DNA of 64,000 bases. It comes from Tetrahymena elliotti 4EA (lineage: Eukaryota > Ciliophora > Oligohymenophorea > Hymenostomatida > Tetrahymenidae). The stretch covers positions 264,475 to 328,474 of the forward strand of contig JH720363.1 in assembly GCA_000231825.2 (NCBI GenBank), in the 5' to 3' direction. Positions 49,194-61,532 of the stretch are shown here, in pieces. A model generated the notes under the pieces. That model did no database searches. It worked only from the letters and a program-made list of their open reading frames with translations, and had not been told where the DNA came from. A program made the position numbers and the translations under genes. Each line of letters opens with the position of its first letter. Within the stretch, counting starts at the first letter, position 1.

Positions 49194-49925
49194 CCTTATT
49201 TAATACAGTGTTTATTGTTACTCCTGGTAATGTAGATGGCTCTCAAGTTTCTTTAAATGATATCTAAGCATGTTGAGTACATTTTACTAGTTTCTGTACC
49301 AGGTGTTACCATAAAGAGACAATTTTAAGTGGTTAACTTATAAAGATAGAAAATGAGCTTAAAAATAAATAATCGCATTAAATATGGAATATTGAGATTA
49401 TCTGTTTTTACAGAAAATTTTTTAAGTCATTCATAATAATAAAATACTTTTTATGAACCATAAGGTTATAAAACCAAACTAGCCACAGTAACAGTAGAGG
49501 ATGCATCTAATGCAGCATCAGAAATTTTAATTGATTACAAAAACCACATTAAAAAACTATATAAATAGTAAGCGATTTATAATCTTAAGAAGATTTAGCT
49601 ACAACTTTTAGTAATGCTTTAGATAGATCTATTAAATATATTTAAATAAAGTAAAAACTATGATGAGATCATTAAGATTACTTAGAAAGCTCTTATCTAC
49701 ATATGAAGACACTAAATAATAACTTAAATAACACATTCCTAAATGGCAAGCTGATGGTATATTAGAATTATATTAGTTAGCTGAAAGCAAGATTCCAGCT
49801 AAACTTCTTAGATAAATAATTTTAATTACCTTATTTAAAAATAAAAAAATAAAAACTAATAATGGATAACTAACAATCTATCAAGATTTAAATAATCTTC
49901 ATGATTAAATTTAGTTGAAAAAAAT

Positions 49926-50814
49926 ATTATAAAAACTTTAAATTTATAACTCTAACTCATACTATTTTTTCTAAAAATAATTGAAATTTATTATAATTAT
50001 ATTTTGATTAAGTAAAAAAAAATTTTTAATTTTATTAGTGTTGCCAATTAACTGTTTGTAAATAGATTTAAAGTGTAGTTAAGTTGCATATTTTATGATA
50101 AACAGTGCTGATAATTCTCTTGTCTCTGCGTCAAAACATCAAAAAAAAATTTGTTAATAATGATTTTGTGAAATTCATTGAAAAAATTAGAAATAGAAAA
50201 TTATCATCAATTTACTTTCATTTCAAAAAAGTAGATTTTTGATTTTTTTGTTATTTCTGAAATAAATTTGAGTTACTGACTAATGATATTATTTACAATT
50301 ATTTCCAACTTTTTAAACAAAAGAGATTCTTAAACAAACCAAAGATTAAATAAATATAATTTACTAATTACATTAACCCATCTTTTTTCATGATTATTTT
50401 TAAACTATTCCAAATGAAACAACCAATAATATTTTATACCAACAATTTTTGTGTCTAATCAATTTTTCTGAAATATTCTGCTTACATTTTTTCCATTACT
50501 TACATTTTAAAGAGAAATTTTCAAGCTAAAAAAAATAAATAGAAAGTTACTACTTGGAGGAAACAAGAGGTATTTTTTATGATATTTTGTCCCTTTAGAA
50601 ACTTTAATAAGTATAGTGTATTATTTTTTATTTGATAAAATCTATTATACAAAAATGATTTTCTGCTTGAAATAAGAAGAGAAATTTATTTGTGGGTTTT
50701 GTGTAAGAGAGAGTTTAAAAAGGATTTAATGAAATAACTAAAAGTAAGAATAGAAAATATCTAAATGCAGAAATATTATTAAATTTCAAATCAATATATT
50801 TTTTTGAGAACGCA
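49926..50814. other. Spacer within the NmrA array
   Basis: No gene. 50265-50455 is a second copy of the block found inside the pseudogene at 48413-48630. 50620-50800 matches 45880-46080. Confidence 0.65.
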
Positions 50815-50912
50815 TACTGTCTTCACAGTGAAAACAGCAAAGTTTTATTTAATCCAAGCTTCCATTACAAGTAGGATCATTGTCTATGATTTTCTTGAAA
50901 TCATGGTTTAGT
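50815..50912 (-). pseudogene. Relic of NmrA domain 2 after the stop codon
   Basis: Directly after the TGA of the gene at 50913, the minus strand matches the end of domain 2 of the gene at 38859 (blocks aaaccatgatttcaaga, gatcctactt and gaagcttggattaaataa). It is the same arrangement as at 46078-46193, so both copies share one deletion event or descend from one deleted parent. Confidence 0.8.
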
Positions 50913-51827
50913 TCAGTCTTTTGCTCCAAAAGCTACTTTATGTTTTGAAATCCAATCACGAATGTTTGTAGGGTTTGATCCTGTGATTTCCTTATAATTA
51001 TTTGATAATATCAATTAGCTTGAATCTTTATCGTCTATTAGCTTGTAGAGTTCTAAAATACCATTTGCTTACCATTCAGGAACATGATGATCAATGAAGG
51101 ACTTCTTAGTATCTTCATAGCTGGCTTTAATATATTTAACTTCCTTACCTAAAATTTTAGAAAATTCGCTTAGAATTTCATTGTAGCTCTTTTTGTCGCT
51201 TGTTATTGTGAAGATTTAGTTTTTGTATTCTTGATAATGGCTGATAATTTATGCAGCAGCATTTCCAGCATCTTAAACAGAAACTTGGACAAATGGAATA
51301 TCAGCATCTACACAACCATAGAAGCTTCCTTAGTTGATAATAGCCTATACTTAATGCAACATGTTTTCAAAGAAATTAGGGAGACGAAGAAAACCATAGC
51401 TGATTCCTAAATTTTTCACTCCATTTTCAATTTCTTTAAATTATTTACCAATAATTATTTCAATTTCAGTAACTAAAGCAGAAACAACAAGAATGTATTG
51501 AGCTCCAGCCTTTTTGGCAGCTTTAGAAGCATTAATAGTTATCTTAGCACGATCAAGGTGTCCTGGAGTGTTAATAAAAATAGATTCAAATCCTTTTAAC
51601 TTTTCTGCTAAAGTATCTTCATCAGAGCTCATATCTGCTTAGATTACTTTAATTCCTTAATTTGCAAAATCCTAAGCCGCTTTGCTGTTTAGATTTCTTA
51701 CACCAGCAGTAACATTAACTTAGCAATTCTTCAGAGCAAGAACTGTTGCTTTACCTATGTTACCAGTAGCACCTAGAACTAAAACACTTGTGCTTACAGG
51801 AAGAGATTTACTTGAATTACAGCCCAT
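50913..51827 (-). CDS. NmrA/QOR2-type NAD(P)-binding protein, single domain, predicted acylated
   Basis: A frame of 304 residues from the second of two adjacent ATGs. This start gives MGCNSSKSLP, the acylation signal of the family; starting three bases earlier (51830) would bury Gly2 behind an extra methionine. Features: VLVLGATGNIGKAT, AGVRNLNS, MSSDEDTLAEKLKGFES, INTPGHLDRAK, AAKKAGAQYILVVSALV and LRLPNFFENM, ending AFGAKD then TGA. It is closest to the copy at 46194-47108. The sequence TEIEIII replaces the DNDVLF of the long form, a local change next to the conserved FGK. Confidence 0.88.
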
Positions 51828-52194
51828 CATTTAAAGCAATTATTATCTTTTTTATTGATTTATTTTATTATTATTTTTTTTGGGTTAACAATTTATTTTA
51901 ATAATTTATTTTTCAAATAAGTTTTTAAATAGATAGAAAATCTTATATTCTATTTTTTTATATTTTTACAACAAATAAATAAATGATCTAATTAATTTTT
52001 TACACTTTAAAAATAGATTCATAAATAATAATTCTGATAAAAAAGGAATTATCAACGCACCATGAAGAAATTATTTTAGTTTTATTTATTTAATGTATTT
52101 TTTTAAAAGTTTCTTATAATAATTCATCTTTAATGATGGAAAGAGAAAAAAAGTAAAAATTAATGCCCTATATTTCAAAACTAATCTTATTACT

Positions 52195-52560
52195 ATTAAG
52201 TCATTTATATTTATCAATATTTTCCATAATTAAAATTTGTAATCAATTTATATTATTATTTCTTCAAATCTTCCAGAAAAAATTAAATTAAGTAAATATA
52301 ATAAATCATAAAATCAATTAAACTTCCAATTTTCATTTTTGGAAATAGAATTCACTCATTTCTGTCTATCAATATTTATCTTAATTAAAATTTGTAATCA
52401 ATTTATATTATTATTTCTTCAAATTTTCCAGAAAAAATTTAAATTAAGTAAATATAATAAATCATTAAAATCAATTATATTTCGTAATTAAAATTTGTAA
52501 TCAATTTTCAAATTACTCCTAAAATCTTCCAGAAAAAATTTAATTAAGTAAATATAATCA
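52195..52560. repeat. Spacer repeat A, stacked copies
   Basis: Two full units and one partial unit with attaaaatttgtaatcaatt and cttccagaaaaaatttaa blocks recurring every 110-150 bp. Confidence 0.8.
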
Positions 52561-52734
52561 ATTTTTTCAATCTTTTTTCTTAAACATTAAAATGACACGA
52601 ATGGTAATTAAAATCAATTTATTATCATTATTAATATTTAACATGTTTACATATTTAAAAACTACTTTTTAATTTTATCTTTCCTCGAAATTATAACCCA
52701 AAGAATAGCTTTTTAGTTTTATTCTTTTTAAGAA

Positions 52735-52925
52735 ATTATAAATTAAAGATATTTTTGTAAATTATTTAGTAATTGTAAAGCTTACTTCTAATTAAATCTA
52801 ACTATTTAGATTAAGATTACATGCTTATTATCAAGATTACAAAATCTTTATAAGGTTACCAAATTTTCATTAAAATTATCAAATATATTTAAATATTTTA
52901 GCTTTGGATTAATTTAAAAGGTATC
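52735..52925. repeat. Spacer repeat B, copy 3
   Basis: Third copy of the segment at 41340-41520, with gcttacttctaattaaatct and the attaagattac run. Confidence 0.85.
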
Positions 52926-53572
52926 TCTCCTTTTAGATTAATCAATGTTCTTCTAGAATAATTTTTAATTTTTTATCATAATAAACAAATAAATTAAAAA
53001 ATGTAAACGAAGAAAGAAGTAGATAAAACTCTCAAATATTTCATTCATACTTTTATTATATTTTGAGATTTTTTTGTTTTAATTAGAGTGTTAGAGTTTA
53101 GGTTCAAACCGTAGTTGTAATTTAACCAAATAATATTTTATCATTGATATATTTTAATTTTATCTTAAAAAAGAAGGATCCAAGGTATTTCTCTTTAATA
53201 TTTATATTAAAAAAAATAAAATAAAATTTTTTCAATGTTTATATTTAAAATTATTGTAATTCTTCTTTTCAAACACCATAAGAAAGAAGAAAAATTTTGT
53301 CAAAAGATGTTTGCTGTTAATTTTTTCATTATTTACACTTAAAATAACTAAAAAAGGTGAATAATAAATAGATGATGTAAATTTAAATGTAAAATTAGTA
53401 GATATTAAAGGTTATTATTCTATTAAATTTCAATTGGTTTTGTTTTTATGAAATTAAAAAATTATGCTGGTGTAAAAAAAAAGTAATTGTTAAATTAAAC
53501 GAGATTATTTATATATCGGACTTAAACTAAAAAATTAATAAAAAAATAAACAAAAATTTAATTCTAAAGAAA

Positions 53573-53765
53573 ATGGCTGTGTTCTACTAGAGTAAAAAAG
53601 TTATGTAAGAAATGTATTATATATAGAGCTAAAGAATTATAAGGTAAAGCCACTATTCATAAGTTGAATATTTAAATATGATTTGGTTTCTATAAAAAAT
53701 GATTCAATACTTTAAGGGCCTATAGAAGAAAATGTTTAATTTATAATTTCCAGTGCTAGAGATGC
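53573..53765 (+). pseudogene. Second broken copy of the 43796-type NmrA gene
   Basis: The start context (taattctaaagaaaatggctg) and first codons match the gene at 43796, with early frameshifts. After about 110 nt the match jumps to 44274-44355, so some 350 nt are deleted. Its upstream 300 bp (53250-53572) also match those of the intact gene. No product expected. Confidence 0.85.
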
Positions 53766-54090
53766 TTAAAATATCAAATAAAAATAACCACTAAAAATTA
53801 TAGTTTAAAATAATAAGATAGAAAGTAGCTTTTTTGTTAAGATAGCATTTTTGTAGTGATTTTTTATATATGAAGATATCTTAAAATATTTTGATATTTT
53901 ACCTGAAATTTCTATGCAAACAATAAATTTCTGATATTAATAAATATAATAATAAACAAGTTAATTAATATATATTAACTAAGTAATATTTCAAAAATAC
54001 ACTTTTTTTTTCTGATGTAATTAATTCATTGAAAAATCTACTTGATCTCTCTAATATTCAGAAAAGACAGAAATAAAACTAAAACTAGAG
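53766..54090. other. Intergenic
   Basis: AT-rich; end of the amplified region. Nothing recognisable. Confidence 0.5.
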
Positions 54091-54714
54091 ATGCTATTCT
54101 CAGACTTCAAAAACTTTCCTCAAGCAGATAAAGATAAGAATTTGTTTCAAGATAAAAATTCTAATTCTAATATCTTGTTTAAATCAGAATCAAGCTATCA
54201 TATAAGTGATATGTCAGACGCTAGTAAATCAAATAACTTAGACGAAGATAAAAAAGTACAATCTTAAATAGATTCAACTATTCAAAGTATAATATTTTAA
54301 GAAGAAGAAAAAGAAGAGGTAAAAAATAAAATGTTGTAAAATGTTTAACAAGTTTCTAAAAATAATATTAGTAAAAACATAATTAAAGCTTTCTTTAGTT
54401 ATTTACTTGATAAAAATAATGACTTATTGACAAACTTTGCTTAGAAAGGATCCTCTGAATAAAATGCTCACAAATCAGCAAAAAATTTTGTATAATCTTA
54501 CAATTTCAACAATAATTACCTCAATAAGCTGATTTAGCATCCTAAATATGGTAAAGCATTGGAATTTTATCTAACTTTTGAGGCAGAAATTTGGCTTTAA
54601 AACAGTAAAGTAAAGAAAAAAGAAGATCATCTTATTTATATAAATTTTTTAAAATTATGTTGTACTAGCTCTGAATATTCTCATCATCTTAAATCATATA
54701 AGAAGACTAAATGA
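54091..54714 (+). CDS. Small protein of unknown family (paralogue A)
   Basis: An uninterrupted frame of 207 residues starting MLFSDFKNFPQADKDK. The N-terminal 85 residues are acidic and low complexity. The C-terminal domain begins SKNNISKNIIKAFFSYLLD and continues FAQKGSSEQNAHKSAKNF, LNKLIQHPKYGKALEFYLTF and HLIYINFLKLCC. The same domain occurs in the gene at 61533, so it is real and duplicated. It is predicted to be mainly helical. I do not recognise the family; no catalytic motif, signal peptide or membrane segment is visible. Confidence 0.8.
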
Positions 54715-57700
54715 ATCAAAATTGAATCATGAAAACTCAATATTAAACATATGAATTGTTTATATCAATAATTTTTTAGTAATTTTATCTATTTTTTCTG
54801 ATGCATTGATTGATTTTTGTTAATTATTTTTCAAACTTTCCTTTGTTTATTATACTGAAGCTAATTTTTTTTAAATTATTTATTTCAACTGTTTTGATGC
54901 AATTAATTTTTAATTTCTTTATTTTTTGCTTTGTTTACAGTTAAATAAATTTTATGTTTTAAATTTCAATTTTTATTAAATAAAATGAAGGTAGATCTGA
55001 GATTATTATTAATTTTACAAAAATATTTATCACTAAAATTTAAAACCATCAAAACAAAAATATTTAAGAAAAATAAAATAGATTACAGGAAGTCTAAGAA
55101 AGTTAACTTTCATCTAAATTTAGTATGATTTTTCAACTAAAAAATATGAGTAAGGGTTTTCATAAAAAACAAAAATTTGTTGATGATTGATTCTTAATTA
55201 AATAAAGTAAATGAATCAATTTTATTTAACTTCACAAAATAATTACAGTTTTATTGAATATCAGCTAATGTTCTATCTTTTTTTGTTAAATAATACTTGC
55301 AAAATGAATGTATTATTTCCTTATTTAAGCTTATTATTAATTTAAATTCAAAAGAAATTTGCTTCAATAAAAAAGTGAAACAAAAATCCAAATTATTTTT
55401 AGTACTACATTAAAATATTCAATGAATGTTTTTTTTCTATTTCCTATTAGCCTTTGATTTGTGAGTAACATTTTTTGATTTAGCAAAAAATAATAGGTAT
55501 TACATCCATAATAAAAGTTTTTTGATAAATCTAAGATTTTTACATAATCTGATGATTTTGATAAGAAAATTCTAATTTAAAGAAAGCAAATAAAAAATTA
55601 ATTTTGATACTAACATATTTGCTTGTTTGTTTATTTTTGAATAAGATTTCAGATTTGGATAAAAACAAAATCTTTGGAAAATTGTAAAAATATGTCAAAC
55701 TACCTTACGAAATAGTTTATAATTAATATAAACAAATAAAGATAATAGATTTTCCAAATTAATTTAAAGAAGTAGATTGATTATCAAATTGTGAAAATTG
55801 CTTAGAGAAATAAAATTTGCTTACTCAAAATAATAGATGTATTTAAAATTTATTAAATTTAAAAATAGTAAGCAAATTCGAATTTAATGTCACTCTGTTT
55901 ACTTTAAATTAACATGAGTTTTTTTTGAATGACGTCTGAAGTAAATGAGAAAATTAAAACCACTAAAAATTTTAATGGAGTAAATATCTATCTTTCTAGA
56001 AGCTAAAATTAACAAAAAGTTATTATCTGTGTAAATTACACTTTTTCTTTAATTTATAAATTAAGCTTGACTATGATTAACAATCTATTTAAAATTTCAA
56101 TTTTTAATATGACCATTTATCTAATATGATAACAACTAGATCTATTTAAATAAAATGAAACAAAGTTCTTATTTTTATTTTTAAAAACTTTTCAAACACA
56201 ATAAAAATAGTGAAAATCTATTTGATTTAAATTAATAAATAATTTTATTTTAAATCTATACAAATAAAATGAAATTCAATATCTTGAATTAATTTCTCAA
56301 AAATAGGACGAAGTAAAACTATTATTGTGTCTGTCCTTCAAACATTCAATAGAAGATAAAATAGTATGAGCCAAATAATTTAATTGCTATTTTGATTACT
56401 AAATTTTATTAAAAAATTAACCTTAATATAAAGTATTGAAGCTAGAAGTAAAAAAATGGGATGGGGTCAGAAAATGCCTTAAATAGTTTTAATTCAAAAT
56501 AGAATAGGGGGTTTAACCAATAAACAATTTTATTTAAAAAAATTATAAATTGCCTAAATTCGAGAAAAAAATTTTTATTCAAAAATGAATGAGTCCATGC
56601 TATGAACCCCTCCACCCTCCTCCCTAATTAATTGTAAGTATATGTATTTATAAATGATGGAGACAACAAAAAAATGAAAATTTACAACATTTAAGTAAAA
56701 TAACTTTATATTCTCATAAAAGAAGTGTAAAATAAAAATCATCCTTTTCAAAGTTATTTGAGATGAAATGGAGTTAGTTCAGTTATACTGAAATTTTTTC
56801 TAAACAAAAAGAAAATTTAAACTTATATATTGAAAAAGACTAAAATGATGTACTAAGTATGAAAATGATTTCATTTAATTCTATACATTATAATACTTAT
56901 ATCTAAAATCATGATATTCAATATTATCAAATTACTAATAAATTGTAAGAGAAGCTAAAAATATCTTTTTTTAGATAGTATCTAATTAGATAAAAAAGCT
57001 TTAGTGAAAAGTATCTTTTTTGATCATAAAATGAAAATTTAAGCTTTTGATTTTTAATTATTTATACAGGCTACAAAAACTGAATAAAAATGAAAATCTT
57101 TTCATTTAAATTAAAGTATTAATTTATTTCTAAAGGATGAAATCAAGTAATCCCTTATTTTCTAATTCAAAATAATAAGATATATAGAAATAATATTTCT
57201 TGAAAAAGTACTTCTAGTATAAAATAGAAAGAAGAAGAAAAAATAAAATTCTACCTTTTTTATTTACAAAATAAACATTTTTTAAATCAGCATTTGCTTC
57301 TTAAAATATGAAGTGTTATAAATTTATTTTAACTTGTATCACTAAAAAAGGTATCCAACTTATTACTTTAAATTTTGAGTTTGTTGGCTAAATCGTCATA
57401 ATAAAAGTGTACATCTGGAAGTGAATTTGTTTTATTAAGAAATAGAAAAATAATACAAAAAATTTACTTATTTTTTAATGAGTTTCCATTATTTTTTTAA
57501 TGAAAACTATGATTTAAATATCTAATTTAAATAGATTCTTAGAATTGGAATATATTTTAAAATGATAGAACAAAATATATTATTTTTATTACTTTTGAGA
57601 TTTATAATTATTTAACTTTGCAATATCTAAGGAATTAAATTTACTTTTTTACAAAGAAATTAAGATTTTTCTAATCAAAATAACTAAATTTAAGGTATTA

Positions 57701-59179
57701 AGGGTGGTTTTTAAATGTAAATATGATCATGTAAAGTTTCATAAAATCTGAATGAATATTTAATTTCTGAAATATCAAATCTCAAGAATATTTATGTATG
57801 ACGCAATTTGCAAATACATTTAAATTTTCAATCTAGTTTTTTACTTTAACAAATGTATTGAATCAGATATCTTAAAGTATTAAGAGTAAATGATTTCTTT
57901 TAGCAAGTAAATAAATAAAAAATAGATCAAAATCTTAGTAAAAATGCTAGGAGAATAAATTCAGTAAAAAGATAAAAAATTTTAATTATACCTAATAAAT
58001 TACTTTTGGGTTAATCAAATAGAAACCAAATATAAATTATCATCAGTCTATTATTAAAAAGTTTAAAACATTTTATCATTTCTGAAATTGTAGTTAAAGT
58101 ACTTCAATCACTTTCTATTTAATTTAATCACAATTATTTAATCATTCAATCCAACGACTTACATTTCGTAGTAAAAATGCAAAAAAAAGGCATATTTTTT
58201 TGGAAGAAAGCTGTCTCAAAATTGAAAAAATCAATTATTTGAATGAATAATTAAGAACAAACATGAAGATATGCTTAAACAGAATGATTAAATTCTTTGT
58301 ATTAATATCAGAATTAAAATTGTAATCTATTTCTTTTGCAAAAAAAAAAAGCATGAATTAGAAATTAATAATAGAAGTTATAGAAATCAAAAATTTTGTA
58401 TGGCTCATCAATTTAAGGAGAAAAGCTTACTGACCCCTTTTTAAGTTAATTAATTTACTTGTAGATAAAAATAATTGAAAATATTGAAAAAGTAACAAAA
58501 ATTTTTATTTACTTATTCATTTGTTGCTATTCAAAATTTTGAGTTAAGTCTGATTGCATACGTTTTCAAAATTTCAGTTATCGCTTAATTTAATAAAAAG
58601 GAAATTCATGCTTTTTAAATGGTAGTATGATCTGATAGATTATTTTCTGAAGAATGTTCATGTGCTAATTACAAATATTCAAAATTAATAATTTGGGAAT
58701 CAGTTTATAGAAAGTAAGTTAAAATGAATAATAATAAGGTTTGGGCAAACAAAAAAATTGCAAAGATATTCTGATTGCATCACCTTATATACTTTAATTC
58801 ATAACTTAACGCAAGTAGTAAATTAATTAATAGTAGACAACAAAAAAATAAATAGAACCTGGTTAAATCTGAGTATTATGTAAATAGTATATAAAATGCG
58901 ATTTTAAAAAATGATCATTTTTTAATTTATAAACTAAATTTTTACTTCAGGGTTTAAAATGACTTTATTAATAAATTTATTTTGTCAGAATATTATTAAA
59001 AGATTTGGAGTATTAATTTATTTTTTTTACTGTTCAAGTGAATCAATTGTAAAAGTTAGCAACAAGTAGAAAGTAAAGAAATTTATTCTGATTTAGATTT
59101 TAGTGCAAATAAAGTAAATAAATAAATTGATTAAATTTCACCTACTTAATATGGAAAAATAAATCTTTAGACCAGTTTT
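54715..59179. other. Long gene-poor stretch
   Basis: About 4.5 kb of mainly AT-rich sequence. I found only short frames. The C-rich tract at 56607-56624 is the only distinctive local feature. Since one frame was found just downstream (59180), short exons may have been missed. Confidence 0.4.
56607..56624 (-). other. C-rich tract, potential G-quadruplex on the minus strand
   Basis: CCCCTCCACCCTCCTCCC, with five C-runs of 2-4 within 18 bp. The minus strand therefore carries a compact G-run cluster. It lies in non-coding DNA of very low GC. Confidence 0.85.
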
Positions 59180-59479
59180 ATGACATTATTTCTATTTACT
59201 GATTGGCATTTGATTAAGTTTTTTTAAAATTAAGCTAAAAAAGAAAGATGGCTTAATTAGTTTACAAAATTTTAAGATAATAAGAATTTCTTTACATATT
59301 TGTATTATAAAGCTGGCTCTAAAATGAAACCAAATATTTATTTCTCTCAGTTAAGTAAGGATTTCAAATCCAATATGCCTATTTTTGAAAGAAGAATTAA
59401 ATCAATGCAAGAATTAAAAAATAAAATCTTCAAATCAAAAGAATGCAATTATTTAGTTAAATAATAGCTATTAATTTGA
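59180..59479 (+). CDS. Hypothetical small protein (99 residues)
   Basis: A frame of 100 codons to TGA at 59477-59479. It begins MTLFLFTDWHLIKFFQNQ and includes ERWLNQFTKFQDNKNFF, YLYYKAGSKMKPNIYFSQ and FERRIKSMQELKNKIF. The mix of charged, aromatic and glycine residues is protein-like, in contrast to the flanks. It could be a complete small gene or one exon of a larger one. No family is recognised. Confidence 0.4.
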
Positions 59480-61532
59480 TATTTTGTATTTTTATTCATT
59501 GAAATTCAAGTCATGTTTATGAAATTTGATAGAAAAAATTTGATCATACATTTGCATAACATCAATCGCTGATCACTCATTACACAAAAATTAATCACAT
59601 TCGATTCCTTTAAAAAAAATACTTTATTTGCCATTTTTTATGAAAAAATCTGATTAAATACAAAAAATGAACTAATAATAACAATAATACTAATTTTATA
59701 TTCAAAATCTTTTTATTTAATGTTAATTATTTTTTCTTTTATACTAGTAGAATCAATGGATAATTTGAAAATAAATTTAATAATAAAAAATCAAATTTTA
59801 CATTTAAAAGACAGAAAGAAATACAAAAACTCTTTCTCTTTTTTTGAATAAAACTCCTTCTCTGTCTTTGAATTCCTAATTCAAAGCAATTTAAGAAGAA
59901 GGAGCGATGAAAAGCGTATTTAGTGGTTTTACTGATTTAAATAAAAGTTTTTAGTAGAAAAAAATTTGATTACATAAAACAAAGTACAAATCCTAACTTA
60001 CTCATAGACTATTTATTAATAAGGTTAATTAATTCTCCATATTTTTTGAATGAATTGTTCCAAATTAATATTGAAATAATAAAAAGAACTGTTTTGTCTG
60101 AGAGCCTTTATAATATTTTATTTTCCTATTTAAGAAATAAAACAAAAAAAAGTTACATATGGTATGATTGTGACTGGGTTGGATTGGATTGGGTTGGCTA
60201 GTTAGTTTGAATTTAAATTAAATCTTAGATTTTTTGAAAGATGGGGTGGTTGGAACGAAAATATGATTTAAATTAAATTTATTGATTACAAACGGGCTTT
60301 ACTTGAGATTTTAAGGGTTTTAAAACTAACCTTTAAGTCTTACCTCTTTGATTTGAAGAGATTTAATATCGAAAATTTCAGATCAAGCTCTAAAAAACGA
60401 AGAAAATTTTTTTGAGAAGCATCTTAATTATCAACTTTAATTATTGAAATAATAGTTTTTGTTTAAGAGAGTTGGAGTTGAAATTGAAAAGAAGTCTAAA
60501 ATAAAATTTTTAATAATTCAATTACTACTAAAAATGTATGAAAATACTTTTAAAAATATTATGTTAAATCATTTTCCATAGATTAAATGTTAAAATTTTT
60601 ATCTCCTTTTGTTTTAGTTTTAAATTATTTTAGTATTTTATAAACCATATACAGCATTCATTAAGAAAGAGAGTTATAATTAGAATTTATCACTAACAAA
60701 TAGATTGTAAGAATTCATTAATAGTTGGGTAAATATAGTCAATCGAAACATAAAAAAAACAAAATATCCTCTTTAATTATTAACTTTCTTTTTTTAGATT
60801 ACAGTCTTAAAATTTTAATTTAAATTTGATTCATCTTTAACAAAAACAAAGGGAATATAGCTAGATTTTTTAAATATTTACCTCTTTGTCAAGTTATGCT
60901 TAATACTCGATGTTAAAATCAACCCTTGAAGTATAAAAATAATGGAAAAAAGTGGAGATTATTTTAATGATTTTATTGTAATCAATAACAAAATTGAATG
61001 TAAAAGTATATTTAATAAATTTAATTATTGATGTTTCGTCAATTTCCTCCTTATGCACTAACAGAGTTAATTGTAATTCAATCCATAAAATATGAAAAAT
61101 ATGTAAAAAGATACACCAAAATTTGTCATTGTTTTCTAAAATATCTTAGTTGTAATTGATTAATGTTATTCAAAATCACAAATTTCAATTGAATTATAGA
61201 CTTATGACTCTTTTAAAATTAGGATGCGTCTTTTAGTCTAAGTCTATGACATCTTTTGTTGCTGTCTTAGTTCTCAAATTTTAATTATAATCAATTTTAA
61301 AAAAAGAAAGAGCCAATCTAAATAATAAATATTAATTAATTAAAACCAAACCAAGTAAGAAATTCATTATAATCAAATAACAATTATTTACCTACAATAC
61401 ATAGTTAGACTTCTCATCACGCACTAACTCACTGATTCAACAACTTATTTAATATTAATAATAATATTTTCTTTAAACATTTTGATTTGAACAGAAACTT
61501 TTTAATTCTGAATAAAACAAACTCGAACTAAA
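59480..61532. other. Gene-poor stretch with G-rich clusters
   Basis: A frame at 59720-59935 (including LHLKDRKKYKNSFSFFE) is weakly protein-like and not called. G-rich motifs lie at 60176-60197 and 60243-60253. Otherwise nothing recognisable. Confidence 0.4.
60176..60253 (+). other. G-rich cluster resembling degenerate telomeric repeats
   Basis: GGGTTGGATTGGATTGGGTT plus GG at 60176-60197, then GGGGTGGTTGG at 60243-60253. The spacing of G-runs by TT resembles the Tetrahymena telomere unit GGGGTT, but no exact tandem of that unit is present. Confidence 0.6.

Larger units (their letters stand above)
48075..49925 (+). pseudogene. Broken copy of the 43796-type NmrA gene, split by an insertion
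   Basis: Segment 48075-48405 matches 44510-44885 of the intact gene but lacks about 40 nt that encode the Rossmann glycine loop of domain 2. Segment 49194-49925 matches 44915-45586. Between them lie about 790 bp of unrelated DNA (48406-49193). The second segment contains several frameshifts and a stretch of about 45 extra nt near 49655-49700. No product is expected. The conserved blocks (for example taacagtagaggatgcatct) show that the copy was once intact. Confidence 0.88.
51831..53572. other. Long spacer of stacked repeats
   Basis: Contains two to three units of repeat A (52195-52560), repeat B (52735-52925), and a copy of the 42860-43795 spacer (52960-53572). No gene seen. Confidence 0.7.

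Noticed and set aside
38859..53765. Whole array as a transposon or virus-derived unit
   Set aside because: No transposase, integrase, polymerase or terminal repeats are present. All frames belong to one cellular NAD(P)-binding family.
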